A stretch of 64,000 nucleotides of DNA, from assembly GCA_030280995.1 (NCBI GenBank), contig JASXTE010000015.1:16754001-16818000 (forward strand), given 5' to 3'. The notes beneath the pieces are model-generated. The model worked only from the letters and a program-made list of their open reading frames with translations, did not search any database and was not told where the DNA came from. Position 1 is the stretch's first letter; each line of letters begins with the position of its first letter. The position numbers were made by a program, and so were the translations under genes. Of the stretch, positions 43,712-55,354 are shown one piece after another. Origin of the DNA: Hemileia vastatrix (Eukaryota; Basidiomycota; Pucciniomycetes; Pucciniales; Zaghouaniaceae).

Positions 43712-46700
43712 TAAGGACTGATCACCCTAGTGCTAAAACCTCTCCCCAAGATGAGGAAATCCCAGGTTGTGGTAGGTCAGCTCCCTTGGAGATATACCAA
43801 GTGGATTTTCAACTTTCTCTTTTTAATGTTTCTCTTCTCTGCAAGTATTTATCAAATTTTCTATCAAGTCTCTGTTCTTTCTCAAATTATCAATAATTTT
43901 TAATTCAAGTTCAAAAAGGAAGATTGGTTATATATCTTTATTGAAAGATATGTGGAAAAGTTTTGGGGCGGTGAGATTGGGGTCTAAAAGTAAGTCCTCC
44001 CAATTGTGCACTGCTAGGGTTTCTTCTACACCTTTCAAAAACAATACCTTGGCCACACCTGTGAGCATTGGGGAAACACTGGTTCTTTTTGTAGGTCAGA
44101 AGAAGACTCAAGAAAAGAAGAAAAAAATTTCAAGATAATTCAAGAAAATCAAGAAAACATTCTGAAAATAATGAAGAAAGAGGATCATCAAGATCAATTT
44201 TTGGGCCTCCAGCATGAGGTTAAACTGCAGAAAATAATGAAGAAAGAAGATTATCAAGATCTATTTTTGGGCCTCCAGCATGAGGATAAACTGCACAATT
44301 TTAAAAGAGTTGATTCTGAAGATGAATCAAGATTCGAAGATTTGGAAGACGGAAGTGAGGATGAAGATTTGGAGTGGTGAGATTGGGGTCTAAAAGTAAG
44401 TCCTCCCAATTGTGCACTGCTAGGGTTTCTTCTACACCTTTCAAAAAGATTACCTTGGCCACACATGTGAGCAATGGGGAAACCATTGGTTTTTGTTCCA
44501 GGTCTGGTGGTGAAGATTTCCTGGAGATCCCTCAAGTTGAAGGTGGAGCGGCAAAGTATAAGAAGGTAGCGCAGAAGATTAGGCCCGTCAATGAGCCTAT
44601 GCCTGTGGGTTTGAATCTGCCCTTGAAGAGACCTCCTTTGTCAAGAGATCCGTACTGTACTCCATTGGTGAAGAATCCTCCAGAATTTGTAGAGACAGCT
44701 AAGGTGACTGTGGAAAGTTTGAAAGTTGTTAATTTTGGTCCTGATGGGTGGTTGTCTGAAGAAGAAAAGAAGTCCTTGTTGCACGTTATTGTGCTAAGGG
44801 AAAAAGCGGTGGCATATGTTGAGGAGGAAAGGGGTGTTTTGAAACACTCTTATGGGGAACCTTACTTGATTCCTGTGTTTTATCATGAACCTTGGCAAAT
44901 CAAACCTATTCCGATTCCAGTTGCTATCAGAGAGGATTTTGTGAAGATTGTTAGGGAAAGAGTCAGGAATGGGTTATATGAGCAATCAACATCCAGTTAC
45001 TCAAGTCCGGTTTTCAGCTTAAAAAATCAGAATGGAAAGTTGCGGGTGGACCATGATCTTAGAGCCTTGAATAGAGTCACAATCAAGGACGCTGGTATGC
45101 CACCAAGTGCAGAGGATTTTGTTGAAGCTTTTGCTGTCAGGGTGTGTTATGGTTTGGGTGATATTATGGGTGGTTATGATGAGAGGGAACTCCATACGGA
45201 TTCAAGGCCTCTCACAACTTTTGAGACTCCTTTGGGAATATTTCAGCTCACTAGGTTGCCTCAAGGAGCAACTAATTCAGTGTCAGTATATCAAGCACAG
45301 ATGGCTTGGATTTTGCAGGATGAGGTTCCTACTCATGCTGGTATTTTTATAGATGATGGTGAAATTAAAGGACCATCCACTGATTATAATAATGAGGTTT
45401 TAGCGGAGAACCCGGGCATAAGCAGGTTTGTCTGGGAATATGCAATAACTCTAGAGAGAGAATTGTTTAGGACTGAAGAGGCTGGTTTAACCATTTCAGG
45501 GTCAAAATTCTGTTGTTGGGTTCCTGCTTTGGAAATTCTGGGTCATGTGGTATGTAAAGAGGGAAGGATTATGGCAAAGAAAAAAGTTAATAAAATTTAG
45601 TCATGGACAAGGCCTAAGAATACCACTGAAGTCAAAAGATTTTTGGGTGTGTGTGTATATGTCAGGATTTTTATTAAGGAATTTTCTTTGTTGGCTTCAC
45701 CTTTAAGGAGGCTGACCAGGAAAGATGCAGACTGGGAATGGACTGAAGAGTGTGAAGAGGCTTTTCAGAAGTTAAAGAAGGTGGTTGGTGAAGATATTAC
45801 TCTTCACAAGTTGGATTATGGCATTGATGATGGAAAAATTTATCTGGAAGTGGACTCAAGCTATATTGCTGCTGGTGCTGTTTTGTCTCAGGAAGATAAG
45901 ACTGGGAGGGTCAGACCAGTAAGGTATGAGTCTGTGGTGTTTAATGAGGTTGAATCTAGGTATTCTCAGGCTAAGTTGGAGTTGTGTGGTGTAGCAAAAA
46001 TTTTAAAGAAGCTACAGATGGTTTTGTGGGGGCAGCATTTTGAGCTGCAGGTGGACGCAAAATCCTTAGTTCAGATGATTAATACACCTAGTCTTCCAAA
46101 TGCTCTAATGACTAGGTGGGTGGCATTTATTTAACATTTTTATTTTGACCTGGTACACAAACCGGGCAAAACTTTTACGATGCCTGATGGATTGTCAAGG
46201 AGGCCACCTAAAGACAAGGATTCTGATTCTGAAGAGTTTGATGAAGATGTGCCAGTGGTTAGGGCCAGCACAAAGGGTGCTGAAGATTTTTCTGTCCTCC
46301 CCCATGAGGCTAAACTGGATGATTCTTCTGACCTCCCCCAAGAGGGGAAACTGGCTGGATCTGATCTTTATTCTGGTGATCAGGATGTTTTTGTTGATGA
46401 AGATAGAGTTGTTGTTTAGGACAGCTCGAAATTGGAAAAGGGTGTTTTTGTTAGTGAACTGGATTCTCACAAGGTTCAGTGGAAAGAGAAGGACGTGCCA
46501 AAATTTAAGGATTGGTGTCCTGGTTGGGCTGCTCAATTGGCTCATGTCCACACGGGTGATTTTGATGACAGAGTTGTACCCTTGGATGTTGTTTTGTTGG
46601 AATTTGAAATGAGACCTGGGGTCAGTCTGGGTTTTATTTTATTATGGTGGAATATCTGTTGACCTTGGAGAGGCCAGATAGTTGTGATGATGATACTTGT

Positions 46701-47697
46701 TTGGCAATCAAGAAGAAAAGTCCTGGATTCTATGTGTCAGGAAGAAGGCTGATGAGGAAGAGACATCCTAATCCTCAAGTTGTGGTGACTCAAAAGAAGG
46801 GTCAAGAAGTTGTGTTGAAGTCTTTGCATGCAGACCTTGGTCATAGAGGCTTTGGGGAGACTTATAGAAGAGTAACAGACAGATTTTGGTGGCCAGGTAT
46901 GAAGTTGGCTGTGCAGGGTTGGGTTCAATTTTGTGAAGAATGTCAAAGAAGAAGTCACTTGAAACCTAAAGAGTTCGGCCGTGCTACTGGTGAAACAACT
47001 GTTTTTGGAAGAGTCAGTCTAGATGCTGTCCATTTTAAAGAGGGCAGGTATAAATACTTAATTGTTGCCAGGGATAATTTGTCTGGTTGGGTTTAGGCAG
47101 CGCCTCTGGTTAATTTGACTGCCAATAATGTGGCAGAGTTTTTGAAGAAGGAGTGTATTTATAGGTATGGGTTGATGAAGTTGGTGACTGTTGACGGCGG
47201 ACCAGAGTTTGGTGCCAAATTTAAAAAATCTGTGGCTAGTGTTGGTTCTAAAGTTAGAGTGGCTACACCTTATTATCCTGAAGCTGAAGGCATGGGTGAA
47301 AGAGGCCATCAAGTTATCAAGAATGCTTTGGTGAAGATGTCTGGGGATAGCGCTGAAAAGTGGAGGCATTATTTACCCTTGGTTTTATTTGCTGATAGGG
47401 TTACTGTGAAGAGGACAACTGGCTATTCTCTTTACGAGTTAATGTTTGGTCAAAAAGCGGTTCTACCAGTGGACTTGGAAGCTGTCTTTTATCTTGGAAT
47501 TGATTGGGATGATGTGCACTCAACAGAAGATTTGCTCTGCGCCAGGATGCAACAGTTGGAATGTAAAGAGGAATGTCAAGAGAGGGCATACTCTAGGATG
47601 ATGAAGATTAGGAATCAATCAGTCAGGTACTGGGACAAGAAGTTGGCTCATAGACTCAGGAATCCCTTGAAACCTGTTTGTTTTGTTTTGGTGTATA
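43706..47697 (+). pseudogene. pol: Ty3 pol of element B, multiply broken and truncated
   Basis: Compared with A: a deletion of about 19 bp near 44367 shifts the frame; TAG at 45598 replaces CAG; TAA at 46132 replaces a Lys codon; TAG at 46417 replaces TGG; a 1-bp deletion near 46612 shifts the frame again; TAG at 47094 replaces GAG. The RT box FIDDG, RNase H and most of integrase are recognisable. The C-terminal 60 or so codons are missing, because the sequence diverges after 47697. Confidence 0.9.
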
Positions 47698-47718
47698 ATA
47701 CACCACAGAAAAAATGGG

Positions 47719-47740
47719 GGGGTATTGCTAGCAATACCCC
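47719..47740. repeat. 22-bp perfect palindrome at the element B breakpoint
   Basis: The half-site GGGGTATTGCT is followed at once by its complement. It lies 20 bp beyond the point where B stops matching A. Just before it, GGTGTATAATACACC is another small inverted repeat. Confidence 0.8.
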
Positions 47741-49644
47741 TTGCTTGAGCTCCGTTGAGCCACAAATCTATGCTTGAATTATGCACACATCATCACCATG
47801 TAGGAAATTGTTTGGCCTTACATTTAGTCAGAGATTTGTCACAAATTGAGCTCAAGATGAACCTACAATGATCACCGTTTGATCTTGTAAAATCCTAATT
47901 TGATCATCAGTTAAGCTCCCTTTGATCTCACTTTGATCTAACATAAGCTTTTGCATATCCAATATGTCAACTATTCACTTTCAAAAAGATTCGTAATGAA
48001 TTTCACATGGAATATTAGAAACGAAACCAGTAATTTTGAGTAAATGTCTCATCAAAATGATTAATCTACAACAAAATACCATCAAAATTCAATCTGATTA
48101 CTGAAAACTTTTGTTAAAATGACTAATAGATATTTAAATTGGAAAATAATATTCCATTTCTCAATTTCAAATTCAAAATATAAATCCTCGTTTGAAATGT
48201 GAATTTTGTAGATTCCTTGCCTTCCTATATTATGAGTAATATTTGAGGTATTTTACACATTTGTAAATATGGTGTTGTGCTGCTAGAAATTATCTCTGTT
48301 TCAATTTAACTTTATTGAAGCTTGATTCCAGAATGATACATATTTTATAACTATTTTGAGAAAAAAGTCACTAGTAATGAATTTAGCCTTTTATCTGTCC
48401 TTTATTAAACCTCACTTAATCCTACTTAAATCCAAATTGACCCACAAAAACCTTATTTGGGATATTTTTTAGCCCAGGATGATTCAAGATTGGAGCAAAA
48501 TATTATTTTAAATATCCAATATGCCTATTGATTAAATTTCTTCAAGCTTACTTTAAATTCACATTAACATTAACTTTCACAGGAAATATTAAACACAAAT
48601 CTTGAAAATATAGTATTTAAAATCATAATAAATATAATATAATATGCTTACAACAAAATTTTCTTTCTGGATTAATTGAAACAAAAAATTGTTCATTTGT
48701 GAAAATAGAAAAAATACTATCCATCCTGAATTTAGAATTCATTTTTAAAAATTTAATGCCCCCTCACTTTCAAGTTTATGATGTATTTCGAAAATTATAT
48801 TTTTAATAATTTTGTGAATAGTACACCTGAGATATAAACTTGGGGATATCAAAAACTAAAACATCAGCAAATTGAAATGTTTTTTATTGTTATGAATGGA
48901 AATAATGATTGAAAAACACCATTAGAGCAAGTTTGATTTTGAATAATAGGCATACTTTCTCATGTAAATTTCAATAAAAATAATTTTTATTCTTACTTAA
49001 GTTGCGGTGGATACATTTGAGCTCAAAAAGAATTAAAATTGATAAAATAAGACTTCTATAGTTCATATTCAAAAATGAAATCACCCTTCATTATCTACCT
49101 GTAAACTATTTTAAATTGAATAATTTCAAAGTCAGTATATACTGATGTTATTTTTTCTTCTAAAAAATTTATTATATAGATTAATAGTCATAAACAGTTG
49201 ACATAGATGTTAAATTTATATAAGCAATCTTTAATTCATAAAATGATAAAACTATCTTTTATGTAAAAAGTGATGAAGGAAAAAAATATTATTAAATTTT
49301 TGATGCACTATCAATAAAATTGAAGATAGAGCATATCAAAAGTTTAAACTTAATTTCAATTTTGATATCATCATTTTATTTTATTTTAATTGAGTAGAAA
49401 ACAGATTTTAAATCTCAATATAATTTTAAATCCCATTAGTTTGTGGATTTCAACATTTGAAACTATGAAATAAATATTTATGAAAGAATTTTACAATATT
49501 TGCCCTTCTAAAAACTCATAAATCCAACTTCAAATCTTCTAACCTTCACAAGTAACCACAATGCATTCTGAAAATACTCTATATTTAAATAATTAAAGGT
49601 AAATAAAATTATGTTTTTATTCTTTATTTCAATTTTTGATAAAT

Positions 49645-49645
49645 A

Positions 49646-49676
<31 letters not shown>
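49645..49676. repeat. TA microsatellite
   Basis: A run of alternating T and A with one C interruption. Confidence 0.9.
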
Positions 49677-51383
49677 ATTTCTTAAAAAGTCTAAGAGGGA
49701 ACTTAGTAGTGGTTTTGGCATTAGATATATAGATTCAACTTTCAAAAAATTTGTTTGGAATAAATTACAAAGACAAAAAGGATATATTTTGATGAAAGAA
49801 TACTGATTTAGGTTCTCTTAAAATATTATTAACCATTTTTATGGAATATTAATCCATGGTTATCATTCTTTATGATATTATCATAGAATTTTTTCCTTTT
49901 TTAATATAATGATTTTCTATTGTGTGGTATGTAGGCTAAGATAAGTTTAAAAGATTTATTGAAGATATATATACCAGAAACAGTATAATCTGTAGATTTA
50001 TAACTATAACTTACTTTTCTGATGTTTTACATCATTGATAAGTAGCTCATGCATTACACAAGTAAATAATTATAGTCTCTGGAAATAATTCCTTGTGAAT
50101 TTCAAATTTTTTGTTATTCTTAAAATCATTACTCAAATAAACTAAAATTTCTTCAAATATTGATTGAAAGAAGGAGTTACAAAATCTTATTTTGTAGTTA
50201 TAAAAGTTTGAGTTATTTTTCATATTATCAAGTATAATGAACATTTGTAAATTTTAACTTGAAAACTAGTGATCATAGCAAAGTAATACTGGAAGAATCA
50301 GATAAAAAGGGTGGAATAAAGTCATAGCACAACAGGAAATGATACAAAATTGTTGATTTTTATCTCATAAAATTCAACTTATTTTTAACATATTTTACCA
50401 CCTTTAGATAATGTTTAGTGGATTTTAACATTATTATAACAAGCAAACTTAACAATGTTTTGATTTTTTTAACAAAAATAAATATTGTTAGATCATTTTT
50501 TTAAAAAATATGACTTATTTTTATGCTTTACTACAATAGTTAGTAGTTTTTTTTGCAGAAATTACTTGTTTTGATATTCTATTTTTGAACTTTTCAAGAG
50601 ACTTCATTGCATTAAAGTTTTGTAATAATTTTTCATTAAAGCATCATATTTTAAATCTAGAGATTTGGTTTTGAAATAATATATATTTTCATGTTAATTG
50701 ACTCATTATTTTTGGATTGATAAATTATGTTAAAATTGGGATTGCTTATTTCTAGTGAGTGTACATCATAGTTTGTTTTCAAATCAAAGATTAATAAATG
50801 GTGAAATTTGGTAAAATTCTAAATATCTTTTAAACCTTTTTGATTTAAATAATGTTTAATGTTATGTAATCATTCTATAAGTAGAACACAGTTAAAATCT
50901 GATAATGGTATATTGCTTTCAATTTCTAATACTAAAATTCTATTCTACTTGAAACAATGTAAACTAAAGCTTGGTATCTCATAAGAAACTCACAATTTTC
51001 AAAAATCATATTTCCAACTTTTTAAACATGATACACATTAAAATATATTTTTAGAATAATTTCCTAATTAGTTTCAAATACTAGAAAATAATGACCTCAA
51101 TTTATTTTAATACTTAAACCATTCTGATGAGTGAATTTCACAATCCTCTAAGTAACATATGGTTACCATTTATACACATATGCATGATTTCTCCTTTTGT
51201 TTAATTTTAGCTGAATCTAAAAAGTAAAATCACATGTTGAATATCATCTATAGATAAACTTCTTATATTAGAAGCTAATATTTCATATGAGAAATTTGTT
51301 ATTGAGTTTGGGAAACATTAATAAGTGTTGGGTATTATAATTGAGCCATTTATTCAAGTAAATAAAAAAGGATGACGTTCTAA

Positions 51384-51390
<7 letters not shown>

Positions 51391-51428
<38 letters not shown>
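51391..51428. repeat. AT microsatellite
   Basis: An uninterrupted alternating AT run of about 38 bp. Confidence 0.92.
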
Positions 51429-51430
<2 letters not shown>

Positions 51431-53582
51431 AAAATTAATTATATAGTAGCATTTAACCATGTTTTTATACTAATGTCATATAAAAAAAGGGATTGAACTA
51501 AAACTTTCAGTAAAGAAAATAAAAATAAGATAAGTTAATATTCTTGTTTATATTCTCATATTTTTGAAATGGCTTACTTAAGGGAGAAAATTATTTGGTT
51601 TTAGAGTACAAGAATTTCTAGATAAAAATCTTCACAATATAGTTTGACCCTCTCAAAAAGAAAATTCCTCAAATTTTACTATCACATTTTATATATTTGT
51701 TAAGTAATAGAAAATGGAGTTGTGTCTTTGACAATGAAGCTTTATAAAATGAAATAAATGATTTAAATTTATAATATAATTTTTGAAACAATAAATCATG
51801 TATTCAAAAAAAATTATATATCTTACAATCAAGATAACAGTATTAATTAAGCAACTCTAACAACTTTGGAAAGAAACAAGAAAAAATAATTAGTAAAATG
51901 CATAAGTTATTTTTAGAATTTAAGGAAACTTAATAGCTCTACCTGTAAACTAGCCTTAAAGCAGGTTTGGATTTAACATGTGGAAATTCATACATAGTAC
52001 CCTTCCATCATTAGAGCAGAATAAAATTTATGTAGTTTTATTTTTTTAATTTATAATAGTATTTTTATTTTTGGCTTTTTCATTAGTATAACTATATATT
52101 TTTTAACTTTTTTGTTTTTCATAACATAAGTTCAAAGCTGCACATCACTAATTCAAGATGAAACTCCATATAATTTAATCAATGAATGATATATTATAAT
52201 GAATTTTACTAGAGACTTTTCAAAAATGGTGATTAAGAATACTTATTATAATTTTTTAAATTTTTATTATTATTCTATCTCTTGAAAGGAGATGGCCATA
52301 TCTCAATTTAATTAGTTTTTCCTCAGAAAAATTTATTCTTGATCTAAATAAAATTGCATCACTATTAACTAGATGTTATTATACAATTTTAACAATTTTT
52401 TTATCTGAACATAGTTGAAAGTATGTATAAATTAAAGTGTTTCCACATAGTCTTACTATTATCCCACCATTATTTTCACATTTAGATTTCATTATAACTG
52501 TAAAATAAGTTTTTCAATAATTTTAATAATACCTTAATATTTAATAATTTAGTTACATAGTAGATTTTTTATCCTTTTTTTATATGAGGCTTATTATATA
52601 AACACTACTTTTAGATTTTATCCATTTTGATGTCTGATAATTTAAATTTTCATTTAACTACCCAAATTATATCAAAAAAAATTCAAAAGTATATTTTTTT
52701 AATGTACTCTTTTTGATAAACTTATCATTTCTTATAGGTTATTCTTCAACTATTTATTGTAATTAACTACCCACTCATTTATGGTCTGTTATTGTTGTTC
52801 ATTACATACAGACAAAATAAGGATACTCTCATATTATATTGGAGTTTTAAATTAAAAAGTAAATACTAGTGGCTGGTATTAAATATGAAGTTGTTATAAC
52901 TAAGTTGAACATTAATTAATTATTAAATGGCATTTTATATTACAAATTTTATTGAATGTATATAAAAATAACACTCAAGAAATATATATAAGATATATAT
53001 ATAACCATTGTATATCAAAAATGAAGTACTTATCAACATGGTCTTTTTAAATGATTTTCAAATTTACTTAAAGAGACATTAATATTACCAATTCAAATTT
53101 TATATCAAATACAACAATATTATTATTTCATTTTTAATTATTTTACAAAAAATTTGAGTTTCAAAGTAATTTAATTCAGTATTTAATGAATGTTTTTGAA
53201 AAATATTTTTAAAAATAGAAATAACCCCTCACAAAAAAAATATAATTTTTTTTACTTACAATTTGCACCATATTTCTACCCTTAAAATATTTGTATTCTT
53301 CTAACAAAAATATTTTTTAAATAAATTTAAAATTTTTTCCATTATTCAATTACAAAATGTCAAATTTATAATTTATTTTACCTTACTAAAAAATTTAGTT
53401 GAAAATTTAATTTTGTATTTCCAAAAAATAAACTTAAATGTCAAAAATTAAAAAAACAAAATTATAAATATAATTATGAGAAAGAGGTAGATTAAATTTA
53501 TAATATTCATATAAAAAAAATTCATATATTTTATGGTGTTTGAATTTTAAATTTAATGTATTAAAAAATAATTATTAAATAA

Positions 53583-54310
53583 CCAAGCCAAATGAAATTG
53601 GCTTGGATTTTTGGTATCACTAGAACTTGTTTTTTTTCTTATACTCACATTTTAATTTTAATTTTTTTTTTTTCTACATTTCTCATTTTTTTTAATGATT
53701 TTTAATGTTTTTAAGACCGAAGTTGCTTTCAAACAACTTCGGTCTAACGTTTCTCTCACTTTCCCACCAGATTGCACCTGGTAGGGAAAGTCGCTTCCAT
53801 TTTAGAGACCAAAGTCCCTTGCAGGGACTTTGGTTTCTCTGTGTGCATTGCACAGCCAGAAAAAAACTGGCTGTGCAATGCACTGCATGCAGCACATGCA
53901 ACACGCATCGCTGCTGCAAGTAATGCGCATTGCATGCAGCAGCAATGCAGGCTGCATGTGCTGCATGCAACGCGCGTTTCTGCTGTATGCAGCGCGCATT
54001 GCACATGCTGCGCATTTCTCATGCAGCTGACTTGATATCAGCTGCATGAAATATGGTAGCGATTGTGCAACGCGCGTTGCACACTGCTTTGGCCACCTCC
54101 CAGCCTAGTAAATTAGCTGGGAGGGTGGCAAACATTACAGCAAGCAATTGAAGTCGCTTTTAGCGACTTCGATTGCTTGAAAGAGACACTTCCAGCCAGG
54201 GGAAACCTGGCTGGAAGTACTAAATTGCAATGTAAGGGACCCAAGCCAATTTCAAAGGCTTGGGTCATAAATTAAGGTTTCTAAAAAGCAGCCAGTATAA
54301 ATCTGGCTGC
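53583..54310. repeat. Serial array of about 12 perfect or near-perfect hairpins
   Basis: Consecutive stem-loops with different stems: 53583-53606 (9 bp), 53714-53745 (12 bp, AGACCGAAGTTG), 53759-53790, 53804-53838 (15 bp), 53843-53883 (17 bp, GTGCATTGCACAGCCAG), 53884-53969 (17-bp outer and 9-bp inner stem), 54020-54048 (11 bp), 54065-54082 (palindrome GTGCAACGCGCGTTGCAC), 54092-54129, 54141-54179 (18 bp), 54188-54218 (13 bp), 54238-54266 (10 bp) and 54288-54310 (8 bp). It is much richer in GC than the flanks. The first hairpin and the one at 54238 are inverted copies of each other, so the block may be a foldback-like element. The open frames across it on both strands are by-products of the palindromes. 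Confidence 0.85.
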
Positions 54311-55354
54311 AATAAAAAGTAAATTTTTTAAATAAAATACATAAAAAAATAAAAATTTGTTCAAATAAAATATACAACACTCTTCAGCCAGTAAGAAACA
54401 GCCTTCCATTGTTACACATAGAAACAAAATCAAATTTTTCTTTCATCAACATTGGCCATGTTTCAATATTTTGAACCAAGTAAGATCAGGAAAAAGGTCA
54501 CGGGAAAAAAATTGCATAATTAAAAGTCTCCCAATTTAATATGGTGCGGAGGTTCATATTTTAGAAATAGGTGGTGCACATTATAGTTTCCTTTAAAAAA
54601 ATTCAAAAATGAATTAATTTTGGCGCAATGTAAATTTAAATGTGATGATTGTATGTTTTTTAGCTACGTGAAACATGGTAGCTAGAATTATGTGGCGTCA
54701 ATTTTTTTTAGATGTGAAATTCAGTGTTCCACAAATGTGCATCTGTACAACATGCAGCCAAGTAAATTCTAGCTGGAATTAGTATATGCATAGGAAAAAA
54801 TGATCATGCTGTGTACAGTGCCTTGGCAACATCATTCTTGGAATTTAGATGAAGTTTATCATATGACTTGGAGAGCTGCATTTTTTTGAAAATGTGATCA
54901 GTGAAAATTCATGATATATACATCTGTTTTCCACCCAATTTATTTTTCCTTTCTCTTTCTCACTTACCTTTTTCAAAAATTATCAATCATATTTTTGCTT
55001 TATCATTTTGAATTATTGGTACTATTTTCTTGACCTTATCTGATTACCGGTAAGCAAATTTTTCTTGCTATTGCATTTCATATCATTTTGGTTTGTTACA
55101 CTTTTTTACACTTTTGACAAGTTAATCTAATGATTCTAATTCTGAATTTATTTTTATGGTATCTTTTACTGTACCCTTTTGATTCATTATAAAATAATTC
55201 TTTTTCAGTTAACTTAAAGTTTTTTTATTTGTTTGTCAATTTACTTTTCTTTATTCCTTATCAAAAATGTTCAATTTATTTATCTAACCATTTATTTTTT
55301 AAAACAGTGATTATAAAATAAACTTTATAATTAATTTTGATCAATCAGCTAGAA
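54311..55354. other. Intergenic region upstream of the TET/JBP-like gene
   Basis: No coding frame. A CT-rich stretch at about 54945-54965 may be a fungal promoter feature. A GTAAGC donor-like site at 55050 and a TTTTTCAG acceptor-like site near 55208 could mark a 5' UTR intron; this is weak. Confidence 0.4.

Larger units (their letters stand above)
40148..47697 (+). mobile_element. Ty3 element B, plus strand, 3' truncated and decayed
   Basis: The same family as A in opposite orientation: 5' LTR, primer site, gag-protease and pol, cut off in the last pol domain at 47697 right after GTGTATAATA. There is no 3' LTR. It inserted at the edge of the degenerate satellite. Confidence 0.9.
47741..53582. 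other. AT-rich gene-free stretch
   Basis: About 5.8 kb with very high AT and only short, random-looking frames. I recognise no transposon protein, RNA gene or long repeat. It contains TA microsatellites at 49645-49676 and 51391-51428. Confidence 0.75.

Noticed and set aside
53692..54047. Long overlapping open frames on both strands through the hairpin array
   Set aside because: They mirror each other because the DNA is palindromic; the translations are Cys/His/Ala-rich repeats of TGCAGC-like sequence with no protein signature.
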